Assembly (NCBI GenBank): GCA_015039315.1
Contig: WIDE01000021.1
Coordinates: 334,442 to 398,441 of the forward strand
Reading direction: 5' to 3'
DNA length: 64,000 bases
Origin: Clavulina sp. PMI_390
Taxonomy: Eukaryota > Basidiomycota > Agaricomycetes > Cantharellales > Hydnaceae
Shown: in pieces, positions 51,868 to 61,863 of the stretch
Position numbering within the stretch: the first letter of the stretch is position 1
How the letters are laid out: each line of letters begins with the position of its first letter
Made by a program: the position numbers and the translations under genes
The notes under the pieces: generated by a model
Databases searched by the model: none
What the model saw: only the letters and a program-made list of their open reading frames with translations
Told to the model about the DNA's origin: nothing

Positions 51868-54836
51868 ATGCTGAGCGCGGTCGTCGACCTGCTTAAGCGC
51901 TGGCTCGGTGGCAGCAGGCCCGAGGCGCCCGTCGTTTACGATGTATGCCTTTGTATTCTATCAGCAGCACGCGTGTGTGGCCCATGCAACGCTCGTCGTC
52001 GCAACACGCGTTGAAGACCAGAACTGACGCATTTCTTGGTTCTAGGCGGCGGTACTCGCTGCATACCCCAGCCTTCCGGCGTTTCAACGCATTCTTCTTC
52101 GAGCCCAAGCCCAAAATGACACCAGTGTAAGTGATGTCACGTTCCGAAGTGTTCGCACACGAGAGGCTCACAACACGTGTCTTGCGTTCGGTAGCTTCTC
52201 CGGCGGGTGCAGGATGCCCAGGATGAACTCATCAATGCCAACGAGGCCCGTCGCCTTGCTGCCGCTCCTCCGGTCCTTGAGGGGAGTCCCACCATGGTTG
52301 GTTGGAAAGTGGATGAACATGCCCAGAGCTCGGTCATCCAGCTGGGTTTGGACGACGCTCTCAAGAGCACCGTCTTCGAGCCACCGCAGGTGTGTCCCCA
52401 TCGTTGTCGCACCCTGCGATCTTGTCTGACAACCCGTGTGAAACTCGTTTCATCGGTCATTGGCATCAGCCCCGGATGACCCCTCTGCCTTTGAGATCGG
52501 AAGAAATGCGACGAATGTTTTACGATTATCACGACGTATGTTCTCCTCTCTCTCGCTGGTACATCCTCTCTCTCCACAATGACAGCTAATATATTGCGAT
52601 CGGCGTCATTGACATGGCTCATCGACCCTCGTCCGTTTCCAACACAACCCAATAACACTAATAGAATCATCCCGAGTTACGAAATCTGCCTCAGTCACGA
52701 CGCAATGCTGAAGAACCAATATTCACCATTGAGGGACTTCACTGGAAAATAACACTCTCAACATCGAATGCAGGGATGATGTCGGTGAGTTTCCCCGCCT
52801 TTTTGTTCTTTTTTTCGCCCTTGTCAAAATTGCCTCCGCCCCTATGCCGACAATCTCACATTTTTGGTTCCGCCCCTGGTCTAGACCTATCTGAACGATG
52901 TTACCGATGGTGATGAGGACCTTGCTACCATCCGGATATCGAGCACCAGACAGCGTGGCTCGCTCATGGACACCGTGAGTATCGTTTTTGCGCCTTCACG
53001 TGCGACTGCCTCGTCTTCAGTGGAACGTTCCATTCCAAATTCCCCTTACTTCTTGCAACATCGTTGCCCCTTTCCTCTTTGATACTCACGTGAGATTGTT
53101 CAATACGTTTTTGCTCACCTCTCTTGTTATAGGACTTGGCACATGGATTTCGGCCAGCATCAGCTGGTACAGTGAACATGACCTACCGCCCTGTCAGCCC
53201 AGTTGCATCCATCTACGCCCAATCCACACATCGTCCCACGACCCCTACGCCGGCGCCACCGCCATCTGCCTTCCTCGCACGCTCTGTTGCACCACCACAT
53301 TCCGGCCAAGCCCAATACGGACAACAAAATGCCACCACCTCGCTCTCACGGTCCGCTAGCCGATCTAGCCGCCTACCGAGGATGGCGAGCAAGTTGTCCC
53401 TAGCCTCAAGTGTCGATGCTGCAGACGAAGATGAACCTGGCCCTGTTTATTCGCCGTTAGGATTCTCTACATCAGCTAGAGATGCTTCACCCGTTCGTCC
53501 GCGTGCTGGTACTAGCATGTCACACCGGCCCTCGTCTGGTCAAGGCTCTGGATCTGGCTCCTCTAAGTCTGGGCGGCGTCATTCCGGCATGGGCGTGGGG
53601 AGCTTTATCAACTCGCCAAGTTCCCCTTACTCCCCAGAGGAAGGGGTTGTGAGCAACTCGATGAACAGATCTACTTCGCAGCGCCCAGCTCGTGCACCTC
53701 GGACACGTTCATCGCTTGGCGGCCCCAGCGAGTTGTACGAGGCTGGCCCTGGTCCCCTGAACGACGAGGAAGTGCCTTTGTGGATGTCAACGACGCGACC
53801 TTCGAAAATCTATCAACAAACCCTTTCATCACCTGGTGCAGGGCCTTCAAGATCCATGGGACATTTACCACTAGGCCCAAGTGGCCCGTCGCGGCCGTCA
53901 TCGAGACAATCAGTCTACGCCGACGCGGCGCAGTATTGCTTGCCACCTGCACCTACCCCTGGGCGACCTGGACGCCGAGGCTCGACTACTAGTACATCAG
54001 CCACCTCGACCACAGCCAGTACAGCTCGGCCGTCTTCACGACTGGCCCAAAACCAACGGCCACCTAATACTAAACAGGGAAACTCATCCTCATCGACATC
54101 AACGCGTGCTTCCGCGTCCTCGACGCGTGCCCAGACTCGACGAGAGCGAGATTCATCCCCTTCGCCATCCAGTGCCTCTGCTAGTTCATTGTCCAGCTCG
54201 TACCACGCACCGATCACCCCTAACAGCAGTGTGATAATCCCTGACGTGCAGGTCCGCTCGATGCGTTCCTCGAACAACTTGCGCGGCCGGGGTGCCAAGC
54301 CAGGAGTGGTTCTCGGTAGTGACTATGCCGCCCAGGTCACTCCTCCGCCACCCCAGCAGCTTCCACCTCAAGCGCAGGGCCAGTACCCACCTCGACCTGC
54401 TCTCCATCGACGAAAGCGCTCCTCGACTGTGTCAGAGGAGACGCCCACGCTAAGCTTGAATGCCGCTGCGGCACGCAAGCGCGCGATGATGAGCGCGCGT
54501 CCGACAAGGGAAGCTGGGCCCAGCACGCCTAACGTTGGTCCAGCTTCACGGAGCCAGAGCCGCGCGTCAACACGTCTCTTAGAGTCAGATCAGGATGGGG
54601 ATGCAGTTGAGAGCGAGGAAGTAGAACTGCGCCCGACAGTTATGAGAAAAGGGTCGAGAGCGTCTTTGGCGCGATCACGAAACGCGCCAGTAACAGTGAG
54701 AGCCGCGAGGAAGGCGTCTTCAACCTCGGTACGAGGTTTGGCGACATCAACATCATCGGCGAATTTGGCGAGGAACAATTCTGTACCATCGACTGGTACT
54801 GAATTGCCGCTTGAAGCACCCAGGCATCATCCATAG
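51868..54836 (+). CDS. Low-complexity protein with conserved N-terminal exons, function unknown
   Basis: Seven-exon model: 51868-51942, 52046-52126, 52195-52389, 52470-52535, 52665-52784, 52885-52974 and 53133-54836, giving 776 residues, with all six introns in phase 0. I do not recognise a domain. The first ~210 residues, in six short exons, look folded (AAYPSLPAFQRILLRAQAQN, then RRVQDAQDELINANEARRLA as a probable coiled coil, and IFTIEGLHWKITLST). The remaining ~565 residues are Ser/Pro/Arg-rich and probably disordered, with repeats of SRxSSR/SRASTR type that are likely phosphorylated. It shares a 166-bp divergent promoter with the mitochondrial carrier. Confidence 0.7.
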
Positions 54837-55553
54837 CGATGATGTCCTCCTGCTCGCACCTCGTCATGGCTAGGCTTGGGTTGATTGGTCGAAGGCTAGA
54901 TGCGTGCTTGACGGCGTACTGTGTATACCTCGCCCCATCTGCCTACTTCAATCCCCTTGCTGAGCCTCACCCGTCTTATTCTTGTCACTACCGCATCCTT
55001 ACTCTCCAATCCCCTCCGCTCCCCCCAGTTGCTTGACTCCCTGCTGCTATACTCCTCCCTGTTGTTTTCGCTGGTCGTTCCCCCACCGTGGGGTGCCGTG
55101 TCCACTTGTGGATTTTTAGTTGATTTTCTTCCTGGGTCCTCTTGCCACCGCTAGATGTCGGTTAGGATTTCTGTTTATTCCTGCATAATGTGCTATTTCC
55201 TTCCCAGTTTTTCCAGTTTTCTTCTTTATACTCCCTCACGCCTGTGTCATGTCACTTCACGCTGCTCGTTACGCCCACACAACCCACCATCCACCTACAA
55301 CCTCTTCACATCGTCGGCCTGTTTTGCTATCATGCCTCTCGCTCCCTCCCATTCATCATCATACTCATTCCTCATCGAGAGTTCATTTGTACATTGCTAC
55401 GCATTTCCTGCATCTTCATCCTTATCGCAAAAGTACATAATGATTTCAGTTTTCAATCGATGACCTGTCGTCTTTCCATTTCCTGCTTAGCCTGCGTAGT
55501 GTGATGAAGTAGGGATTGGCCCTTCTAAAAACCAAAGCCTCAAGGCGTCCTTT
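54837..55553. other. Intergenic 3' flank
   Basis: Pyrimidine-rich 3' region of the 51868 gene. No gene seen before the transposon. Confidence 0.4.
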
Positions 55554-55561
55554 GTTGAGAC
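55554..55561. repeat. Target-site duplication, left copy
   Basis: GTTGAGAC, identical to 56827-56834; 8 bp as expected for hAT elements. Confidence 0.85.
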
Positions 55562-56826
55562 TAGGGTTGCCGAAGTCCCGTCTTGGTCCCGTCCTGAGCC
55601 TTTAGTGGAAGACGGGACCAGTAGCGGTCCTCAAATCGTCAAAAAGTTCAAGATGGGACCGGACCGGGAGCGGGACCGAACTTGCGGTCCCGTTGCGTCC
55701 CGTCTGAGTCCGGACCAGGTCCTTTTAAATAAAAAGTTCTAGGTGCTTTGAGTGAGATTCTATGCGTAGAATAATAGATTCAGTAGCTACTCGACAACGA
55801 TAACTAAACCTGCTTCTAAAGCGCGCTGCATCCGATCGTTTCTCTCCTGCTCTACCCACTTGGTCGCACTTGCCTTCTTCTCCCTCTCCCTCTCATCCTT
55901 TGCTTGCGCGCGCTCTTTCTGGATCGATGCTTTGGCTACCTGAATGCTGCCAAAAGTCGATGATCCAAGGTTGTTCCGGAGATAAGTATCGGTGTGTCGG
56001 GCGGATGAGAATTTGCTCTCGCATGGCACTAGCCCTGAATGGCAAGGTAATGGGATTCCATCATTGCAAGGATGGGATACTGTCTCCCATTAGCCTAAGA
56101 AACTATGTGCTAGTATTGCATGGTCCAATATCAAATGGCAAAACTTACTTTCCACCATGTCGGCAAGGGACCTGTTCATGTTTGAATTGAGTTCATGGAA
56201 CTCATCATCCAAAGTGGAGTCATGCCTGCGAACCTCCTTGAGAACAGCAGCACGACGGGTTGATCCCATAACATGAATATTGTCAGAGGGTGGATTCAAG
56301 GCTGTAGGGGCATCCCACACTAAGCGTAACTGGAGCATGCACCGAGTGCTTCCATCTCTTCAACAGTCTTTAGCGTGCCATCTGGCTTTCAATGCTGGGT
56401 TGTCGGGATCAAGAACAGTATGTCCCATAGTCTGGGGAGGACTTGCTTGGAGTTTTTTTCGGAGGAGAAGGGGGAAGGTGTCATGTCCTCAACCCTAAAA
56501 ATCGCAGTGCCCGCTCGCTTGCTCTGCCCGCCATCACATTTTGCCAGGAGTCGGTCATCTTTCAATAAAAAAAATTGCAACTAATACAGTTTCTTGATGT
56601 ATCCTGCTCCATCTTGTAGCAGTACTTGCTTAAATACGCCATTTTTCCGTGCGTCCTTGCGTCCCGTCTCAATCCAGTCCCGTCCCAAAAACTCCAGCTT
56701 AGGGCAAGACGGGACGCGAAAAATTCTTGTGGGGCGGGACGTGGACCGGACAAGGACCGGACCAGCGGTCTCGGTCCCGTCTCGGCCGCGGTCCCGGCGG
56801 TCTTGGACGGGACCACGGCAACCCTA
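55562..56826. mobile_element. hAT-type DNA transposon, non-autonomous or decayed
   Basis: A 1265-bp element bounded by terminal inverted repeats: the left end is TAGGGTTGCCGAAGTCCCGT and the inverted right end is TAGGGTTGCCGTGGTCCCGT, flanked by exact 8-bp duplications (GTTGAGAC). TAGGGTTGCC-like ends with 8-bp duplications are hallmarks of the hAT superfamily. Both subterminal regions (about 55580-55730 and 56650-56815) are packed with GTCCCG/CGGGAC and GGACCGG repeats in both orientations, likely transposase-binding sites. No recognisable hAT transposase (no dimerisation domain, no DDE context) is seen. The interior has only short minus-strand frames (for example 56580-56389, 56338-56090 and 56029-55787), so it probably needs transposase from elsewhere. 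Confidence 0.85.
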
Positions 56827-56834
56827 GTTGAGAC
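56827..56834. repeat. Target-site duplication, right copy
   Basis: GTTGAGAC, adjacent to the CACGTGAC box of the 56960 gene. Confidence 0.85.
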
Positions 56835-56835
56835 G

Positions 56836-56843
56836 CACGTGAC
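56836..56843 (+). promoter_or_regulatory. CACGTGAC box upstream of 56960 gene
   Basis: The complement orientation of GTCACGTG, about 120 bp before the ATG and one base from the transposon target-site duplication. Confidence 0.5.
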
Positions 56844-56959
56844 TGTCTCCTCCACACCAACTGAGCGCCATCGCACAAACGGAGTCGGCTTCATCCTCGG
56901 TCTATTCCAACCCAAAACGACTATCTAAATGGTAGGTTTCCAGATACACCAAAACACCT

Positions 56960-58318
56960 ATGTCGCTAATTGTTTCGATCGATGTCACGACACTGAGATC
57001 CAATCGTTCACTCTCTCAAGAGCCACTTGACTTTGCGAAGATATTCTCGCTGCCAGAACTCAGAGCAGAAGTGATTTCGCATTTAGAAATAAATGATTTG
57101 AAAAGTTATTCTCTCTGTTCTGTCATGTTTCGCGCTGACGCCGGCCCCTTCATGTGGGCCAATGTCGTGCTGAAACCGATCCAGGATGATTATAGTGAAA
57201 GTCGCCTGTCAAAATTCGCAACCTTTTTATTGGATTCGCCTAGCCGAGCTAGCACGATCAAATCGCTCGCTATCACTGCGTATTTGGGGACGGACACCAA
57301 ACGACTTTCACACATTTTTCCTTACACAAATAAGCAAGATGCGTCATTCTGGTCCAGAGTTGGCACTGCATTGCGCTTGCTGACCAGAACTCGCAGGCTG
57401 TCACTGAATATTTACCCTGGGTTCAGTTTTCGGCGCGATGACTCGGCATCTCAGTTGTGCTCTGTGCTAGTGTCTGCCCCTTTCAAGGATATGTTGTCTA
57501 CTTTCCGGTACACCGGTTATCATTGCGACATCCTTCCATTCCTCTGTGCATATAAGAGCCTCACAATTGTGCAGTGTAATGGCCACAAGTGGTTCCCATA
57601 TGAGCCACTCGATCTGAGGTCCAACTTGGACGCTCTCTCACAGCTGAAAGTTGCAGCAGGAGACATTGAATTCCTGACATTATTGTCCCAAGGAAATGCG
57701 GCCGCAGCGCTCACTATGCTTGCATTCGAGCCCCGGCCGCACCTCAATACTGGGCCCATGGACCAGCTTGATCTCGGCGCCTTGTGTCGCCGATTTCAAG
57801 TCTTAACAGGGCTCAGCTTCTCCTACATGATCACTGGAGATTCTCCCTTCACTCTACTCTCATTGCTTCAGCACATTGCCCATCCAGTTCTCGAATCAGT
57901 CGAGATTTCAATCGAACTTGTTGCCCGTGAGGTGCCTCAAGCATTTGGACCCGACTTCCTACTGCAGCTTTTCCGTGATGGAATGCTCAATCGCTGCCTG
58001 CCATCGTTACAATCCCTTCACATGATTATTCAACATGATGACTTTATCGGCATCCTCCCTCTTACTGAGACCCTCCAGCACGAGTCTCAAACCAAGTGGA
58101 ATGCGGCCACGATTAAGAAAGCTGCTGAAGAATTACAGGAATTCCTGGACAACGAGGTTTTCGAAACGGCTTTGGATAGGGTATGGATTGATTATTATTC
58201 AAAACGCTATGGGGCCAACGCTGCCACTCGATTCAGCGTCACCAAGATAGATGGTGAGTGGGAAGTAGAGACGCGATGTTGTGAATTTGCGGAACGACTA
58301 CTTGTAATTGACACATAG
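56960..58318 (+). CDS. F-box-like protein, subfamily D
   Basis: Single exon of 452 residues from the ATG at 56960 (MSLIVSIDVTTLRSNRSL). The F-box-like core FSLPELRAEVISHLEINDLK at about residues 29-48 is followed by SYSLCSVMFRADAGPFMWAN. Subfamily D motifs are LLTRTRRLSLNIYPG, ALSQLKVAAGDIEFLTLLSQ, LPSLQSLHMIIQHDDF and DRVWIDYYSK, with the end CCEFAERLLVID. First of three direct tandem copies. Probable SCF substrate receptor. Confidence 0.75.
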   Translation: MSLIVSIDVTTLRSNRSLSQEPLDFAKIFSLPELRAEVISHLEINDLKSYSLCSVMFRADAGPFMWANVVLKPIQDDYSESRLSKFATFLLDSPSRASTIKSLAITAYLGTDTKRLSHIFPYTNKQDASFWSRVGTALRLLTRTRRLSLNIYPGFSFRRDDSASQLCSVLVSAPFKDMLSTFRYTGYHCDILPFLCAYKSLTIVQCNGHKWFPYEPLDLRSNLDALSQLKVAAGDIEFLTLLSQGNAAAALTMLAFEPRPHLNTGPMDQLDLGALCRRFQVLTGLSFSYMITGDSPFTLLSLLQHIAHPVLESVEISIELVAREVPQAFGPDFLLQLFRDGMLNRCLPSLQSLHMIIQHDDFIGILPLTETLQHESQTKWNAATIKKAAEELQEFLDNEVFETALDRVWIDYYSKRYGANAATRFSVTKIDGEWEVETRCCEFAERLLVIDT

Positions 58319-58627
58319 GATTATTTTATTCAATTGAACCATTCAACTGAATGTCTATTCTCGCGTACCAACGGATACCTTCGCTCTGTGGTCCGCCTTG
58401 AAGGTAGCATAGGACATGATTAGCGTATTACAAGTTTATGGGGTTGTCAAGTGGAACAATCGAAAGGATTTTGATGTGATGCTCGCATGCTGTGCCAGCG
58501 GTATGACGTGACGTGACGATCCCACTTACGCCAACTGCCAGTGGAGGGTCTCTCAGCTGTCAACAGAGCCGTGCTGCAGGCAATTCATCCTCAATTGCTT
58601 CCAACCTCAAAAGGACACTCAAAATCA

Positions 58628-60028
58628 ATGGCAAGTACCATATGGAGCTAAGTCTCCATCATACTGATTACCGTGATCTGTGTCAAGGCGGCGGGAGCTC
58701 GAGACTGCCCCACCTCGCTTCGGGAGCCTCTTACGTTTTCAGCGGTGTTTTCTCTACCAGAACTCAGAGAGGAGGTTATTTCCCATCTAGGTGTAGAGGA
58801 TTTGAGGAATTATAGTCTCTGCTCTGTGCTATTTCGTGCAGACACTCAGCCTTTCATATGGGCCAGTGTCTCGCTGAAGTGTTTACCCAGCGATCGTGGT
58901 GTCAGTCGCATCTCCAAGTTTGTCGCCTTTGTATTAGAGTCCCCCAAGCGTGCCAGTAGGATCAAGTCACTCAATATTACCGCATACCTGCATGACAGGG
59001 ACCCACCTTTGTTGGACATCTTCCCGTCCAGAGAAGAAAGGCATGCAGAAACCTGGTCTAACTTCCAGATCGCGTTGGCCCTGTTGATTGGAATTCGCCG
59101 GCTTCGGTTGAACGTGATGCCCCCTTGGATCATGCCTGGACGTGACGACTCAGTACGCAAGCTGTGTTCAGCCCTAATCTCGTCACGACTCAAAGATACG
59201 GTGACCACTCTCCAATTCACCGGCTATCAGGGCCATTTCGATCCATATCTAAATGCATATCCCTTTCTCACCACCGTCTGGTACATGGGCGACTATCAGA
59301 TCTCTGTCCGGGGGCTTCATTTGAGCTTAATCCCTGGAGCACTTTCACAGCTGAAAGTTGCGTTCGGAGGTATCAAGCTCCTGAGATCCTTATCTAAAGG
59401 AGCTCCAGCTGCAGTGATCACCACGTTTATCGTTGAACCCTGGCGTCACTTTGGTGGTGGAACAAACGCCGTTCGTCTCGGTACCTTTTGCCGAAAATGT
59501 CAAGTGTTGACAAAGCTCAGCTTCTCCTGTCATGTTGGAGACAGCGGCGAGCCCCCAGAAGCCTTGCTTAAACACGTTGCCCATCCTACGCTAGAATCAC
59601 TCGAGATTGCAATTGGAATTCTCACCAATAGCCTGCCCAGAGAATCAAAACCGGATCTCCTTGTCCAGTTTTTCGAAAACAAAGTGCTTTCTCGATGTCT
59701 TCCATCGTTGAAATCCCTCCATCTTGTGTTGTGTCATGGGCGTTTCCCATTGCTCTTCTCCCCCCATGTGGAAGGGATCGGACGGGCGGACCACCCTGGG
59801 TCTCAGTGGAACACTGACGTGGTTGAGAAAAAAGCCAATGCACTTCTGGCTTTTCTTGAGGGACAGGCTCCTGACTCGCCATTAGCGAGTATTTGGATAG
59901 ACTGCTGTGGTCAATACGACACGTATAAATGTGCCATCCGGTTTTGTGCTGACAAGGTCCAAGGAAAGTGGACAGTGGAGACGAGTCAATGCGGGTATGA
60001 GGAGAGGTTATTTTTCGTTGACGCCTAG
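58628..60028 (+). CDS. F-box-like protein, subfamily D, with proposed GC-AG intron after the ATG
   Basis: The long frame from 58673 has no ATG before the conserved core (FSLPELREEVISHLGVEDLR). An in-frame ATG at 58628-58630 is followed at once by GCAAGT, and CTGAT and TCAAG lie 57 bp downstream. Removing 58631-58687 as a GC-AG intron joins ATG to GCGGCGGGA in frame and gives 447 residues. The body matches its neighbours: SYSLC-like NYSLCSVLFRADTQPFIWAS, ALSQLKVAFGGIKLLRSLSK, LPSLKSLHLVLCHGRF and ASIWIDCCGQ. The degenerate ACGTGAC repeats near 58505-58518 may replace the CACGTG box. If the intron is wrong, this copy lacks a start. Confidence 0.65.
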
Positions 60029-60144
60029 GAGTGTGCTACGTCTAAATTCTGCAAAGTGTAATGGGAATTATCTAATGACTGCCGAAATTAATCGTCGCGA
60101 TCTGGATGTTGGCCAATAGGAGATGGGCGAGGGAGTGCATGCGC

Positions 60145-60152
60145 CACGTGAC
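60145..60152 (+). promoter_or_regulatory. CACGTGAC box upstream of 60246 gene
   Basis: About 95-100 bp before the ATG, in the same orientation as the box at 56836. A likely 5'-UTR intron (GTAAGT at about 60184) follows it. Confidence 0.5.
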
Positions 60153-60245
60153 AGGGTCCTCTCAGCTCCAAGCGCAACGGGAAAGTAAGTTTGATAGGTT
60201 TCTAACCGGGTAAGCTACTGATGGCTTCGACTCCCTGTAAAGGCG

Positions 60246-61580
60246 ATGGAAGAATCTAATACACCACCTCGGAAACTCTCCGCCTGCTCAATAACATTTC
60301 AAATTCCAAAACTCAGGGCTGAGATTGTATCTCATCTCGGGGTAGATGATTTGAAGAGCTATCGTCTCTGTTCTGCAATGTTTCGCACCGATGCCGACCG
60401 ATTTATGTGGGCTAACATCGCACTGAAACCGGCCAACGGCGAGTCTGGTGAAAATCGCCTCCGCAACTTCTCCAGGTTTTTGTCAGATTCCCTCGGAGGT
60501 CCTCTCTGCAGCTTGGTTAAGTCACTCGCTATCACCATAGACTCCTCGGACAAATGTAAACCATCGTTAATCATCGCTCCATCCACAGAGAGGAAGCATA
60601 CAGGATCATGGCCGAATTTTCAAGATGCTTTGGCCCTGTTAACTGGAGTCCGTCGGCTACGTTTGAATTTTGTGCGCTATTCTCGAATCTCTTGGTTCTA
60701 TTCTCGTCCCATCGATTCATTCACCCGGCTGGGGTCAGCCCTGATTTCGTCGCCGCTTAAAAGCACGGTGGTCTCTCTCCAGTTTGCTGGCAACCGCGGC
60801 GATCTCTATGATTTCCTTTATGCGTTCCCCCAGGTCACAACTGTACAATGCGTGGGGGACATTTGGCCACCCTTGGATCCGCTTGAACCTCCCTCCGACG
60901 TCACCACACTTTCACGGTTGCAGGTTGCGTCTGGAGACATCGAACTCCTAACACTATTATCGGGGGGAGCTGCAGCCGCAGTGCTCAAGACCTTCATTGT
61001 CAAACCCTGGCGTCCTCTGTCTTCAAAGACAAACCCCGATAAACTCGGCACTTTGTGTACGCGATGCCAAGTGTTAGAGAAGCTTAGCTTCTCCTTCAAC
61101 ATAAGCCACATTGATAAAACTCAAACTCCCGTGCTTGAGCAAATGGACCATTCCACTCTCGAATCCCTTGAGATCGGGCTTGATATTGATATTCCCATGA
61201 CTAGAATCCCTCGTAGCTTCAAATCAGTTCTGCTCCAGCAGTTCTTGAGGGACAAAACGCTCACTCGTTGCCTACCATCGTTGAAATTTCTGCACCTGAT
61301 ATTTCACCACTACGGCTTTATGTCCATCTTCTTCCCTTCCAAGAAAAAGGTGAAGAAGTCAGCTAATTTCTTCATCAAGGAATATGGTCGTGCATTGCGG
61401 GCAATTCTTTACGGAGAGACCAGGGATACACGGCTAGAGAGGGTCTGGATTGAATATCGAGGCCAATCATATGCCGATAGTCGCGGTGTCCGGTTTTGTG
61501 CCGACAGGGTCGGGCGGAAATGGAGGATAAAGGCTCGCCGAGGATATTATGAGCAAAGATTGTTTATAGTCGACGCGTAG
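60246..61580 (+). CDS. F-box-like protein, subfamily D
   Basis: Single coding exon of 444 residues (MEESNTPPRKLSACSITFQI). The F-box-like core is slightly degenerate, PKLRAEIVSHLGVDDLKSYR, with Lys replacing the usual Glu after Pro, and continues LCSAMFRTDADRFMWANIAL. Subfamily D motifs: LLTGVRRLRLNFV, TLSRLQVASGDIELLTLLSG, LPSLKFLHLIFHHYGF and ERVWIEYRGQ, ending GYYEQRLFIVDA. Last gene of the direct tandem triplet. Probable SCF adaptor. Confidence 0.75.
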   Translation: MEESNTPPRKLSACSITFQIPKLRAEIVSHLGVDDLKSYRLCSAMFRTDADRFMWANIALKPANGESGENRLRNFSRFLSDSLGGPLCSLVKSLAITIDSSDKCKPSLIIAPSTERKHTGSWPNFQDALALLTGVRRLRLNFVRYSRISWFYSRPIDSFTRLGSALISSPLKSTVVSLQFAGNRGDLYDFLYAFPQVTTVQCVGDIWPPLDPLEPPSDVTTLSRLQVASGDIELLTLLSGGAAAAVLKTFIVKPWRPLSSKTNPDKLGTLCTRCQVLEKLSFSFNISHIDKTQTPVLEQMDHSTLESLEIGLDIDIPMTRIPRSFKSVLLQQFLRDKTLTRCLPSLKFLHLIFHHYGFMSIFFPSKKKVKKSANFFIKEYGRALRAILYGETRDTRLERVWIEYRGQSYADSRGVRFCADRVGRKWRIKARRGYYEQRLFIVDA

Positions 61581-61863
61581 GAGTGGGTCCCATGCAGCTT
61601 ACAAAATGCAAATGTGATGAGTAGTGATTGTCGAGACTGGTAGATGAGGTGAAGCCGGAAGACAATCGAGTTGTTTATGGGCAGCTTGCAATGGTATGGC
61701 TCGGGGAAGGAGGATCTCTTGCCTACGTGCGGAAGGGAATGATCGGAGAATACGTGTATGAATGTGCTCGAGATCCCACCATTATCAACCACTGCCTTGT
61801 TGAAGTAGTTCCATTACTTTTTCCGAACTCTCTACATTTACATCATCAAAAAGGAGGGGCATA

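Noticed and set aside
56929..57000. Earlier ATG at 56929 followed by GTAGGT as the real start of the 56960 gene, by analogy with 58628
   Set aside because: No acceptor downstream joins in frame to the F-box-like core, so the ATG at 56960 was kept.
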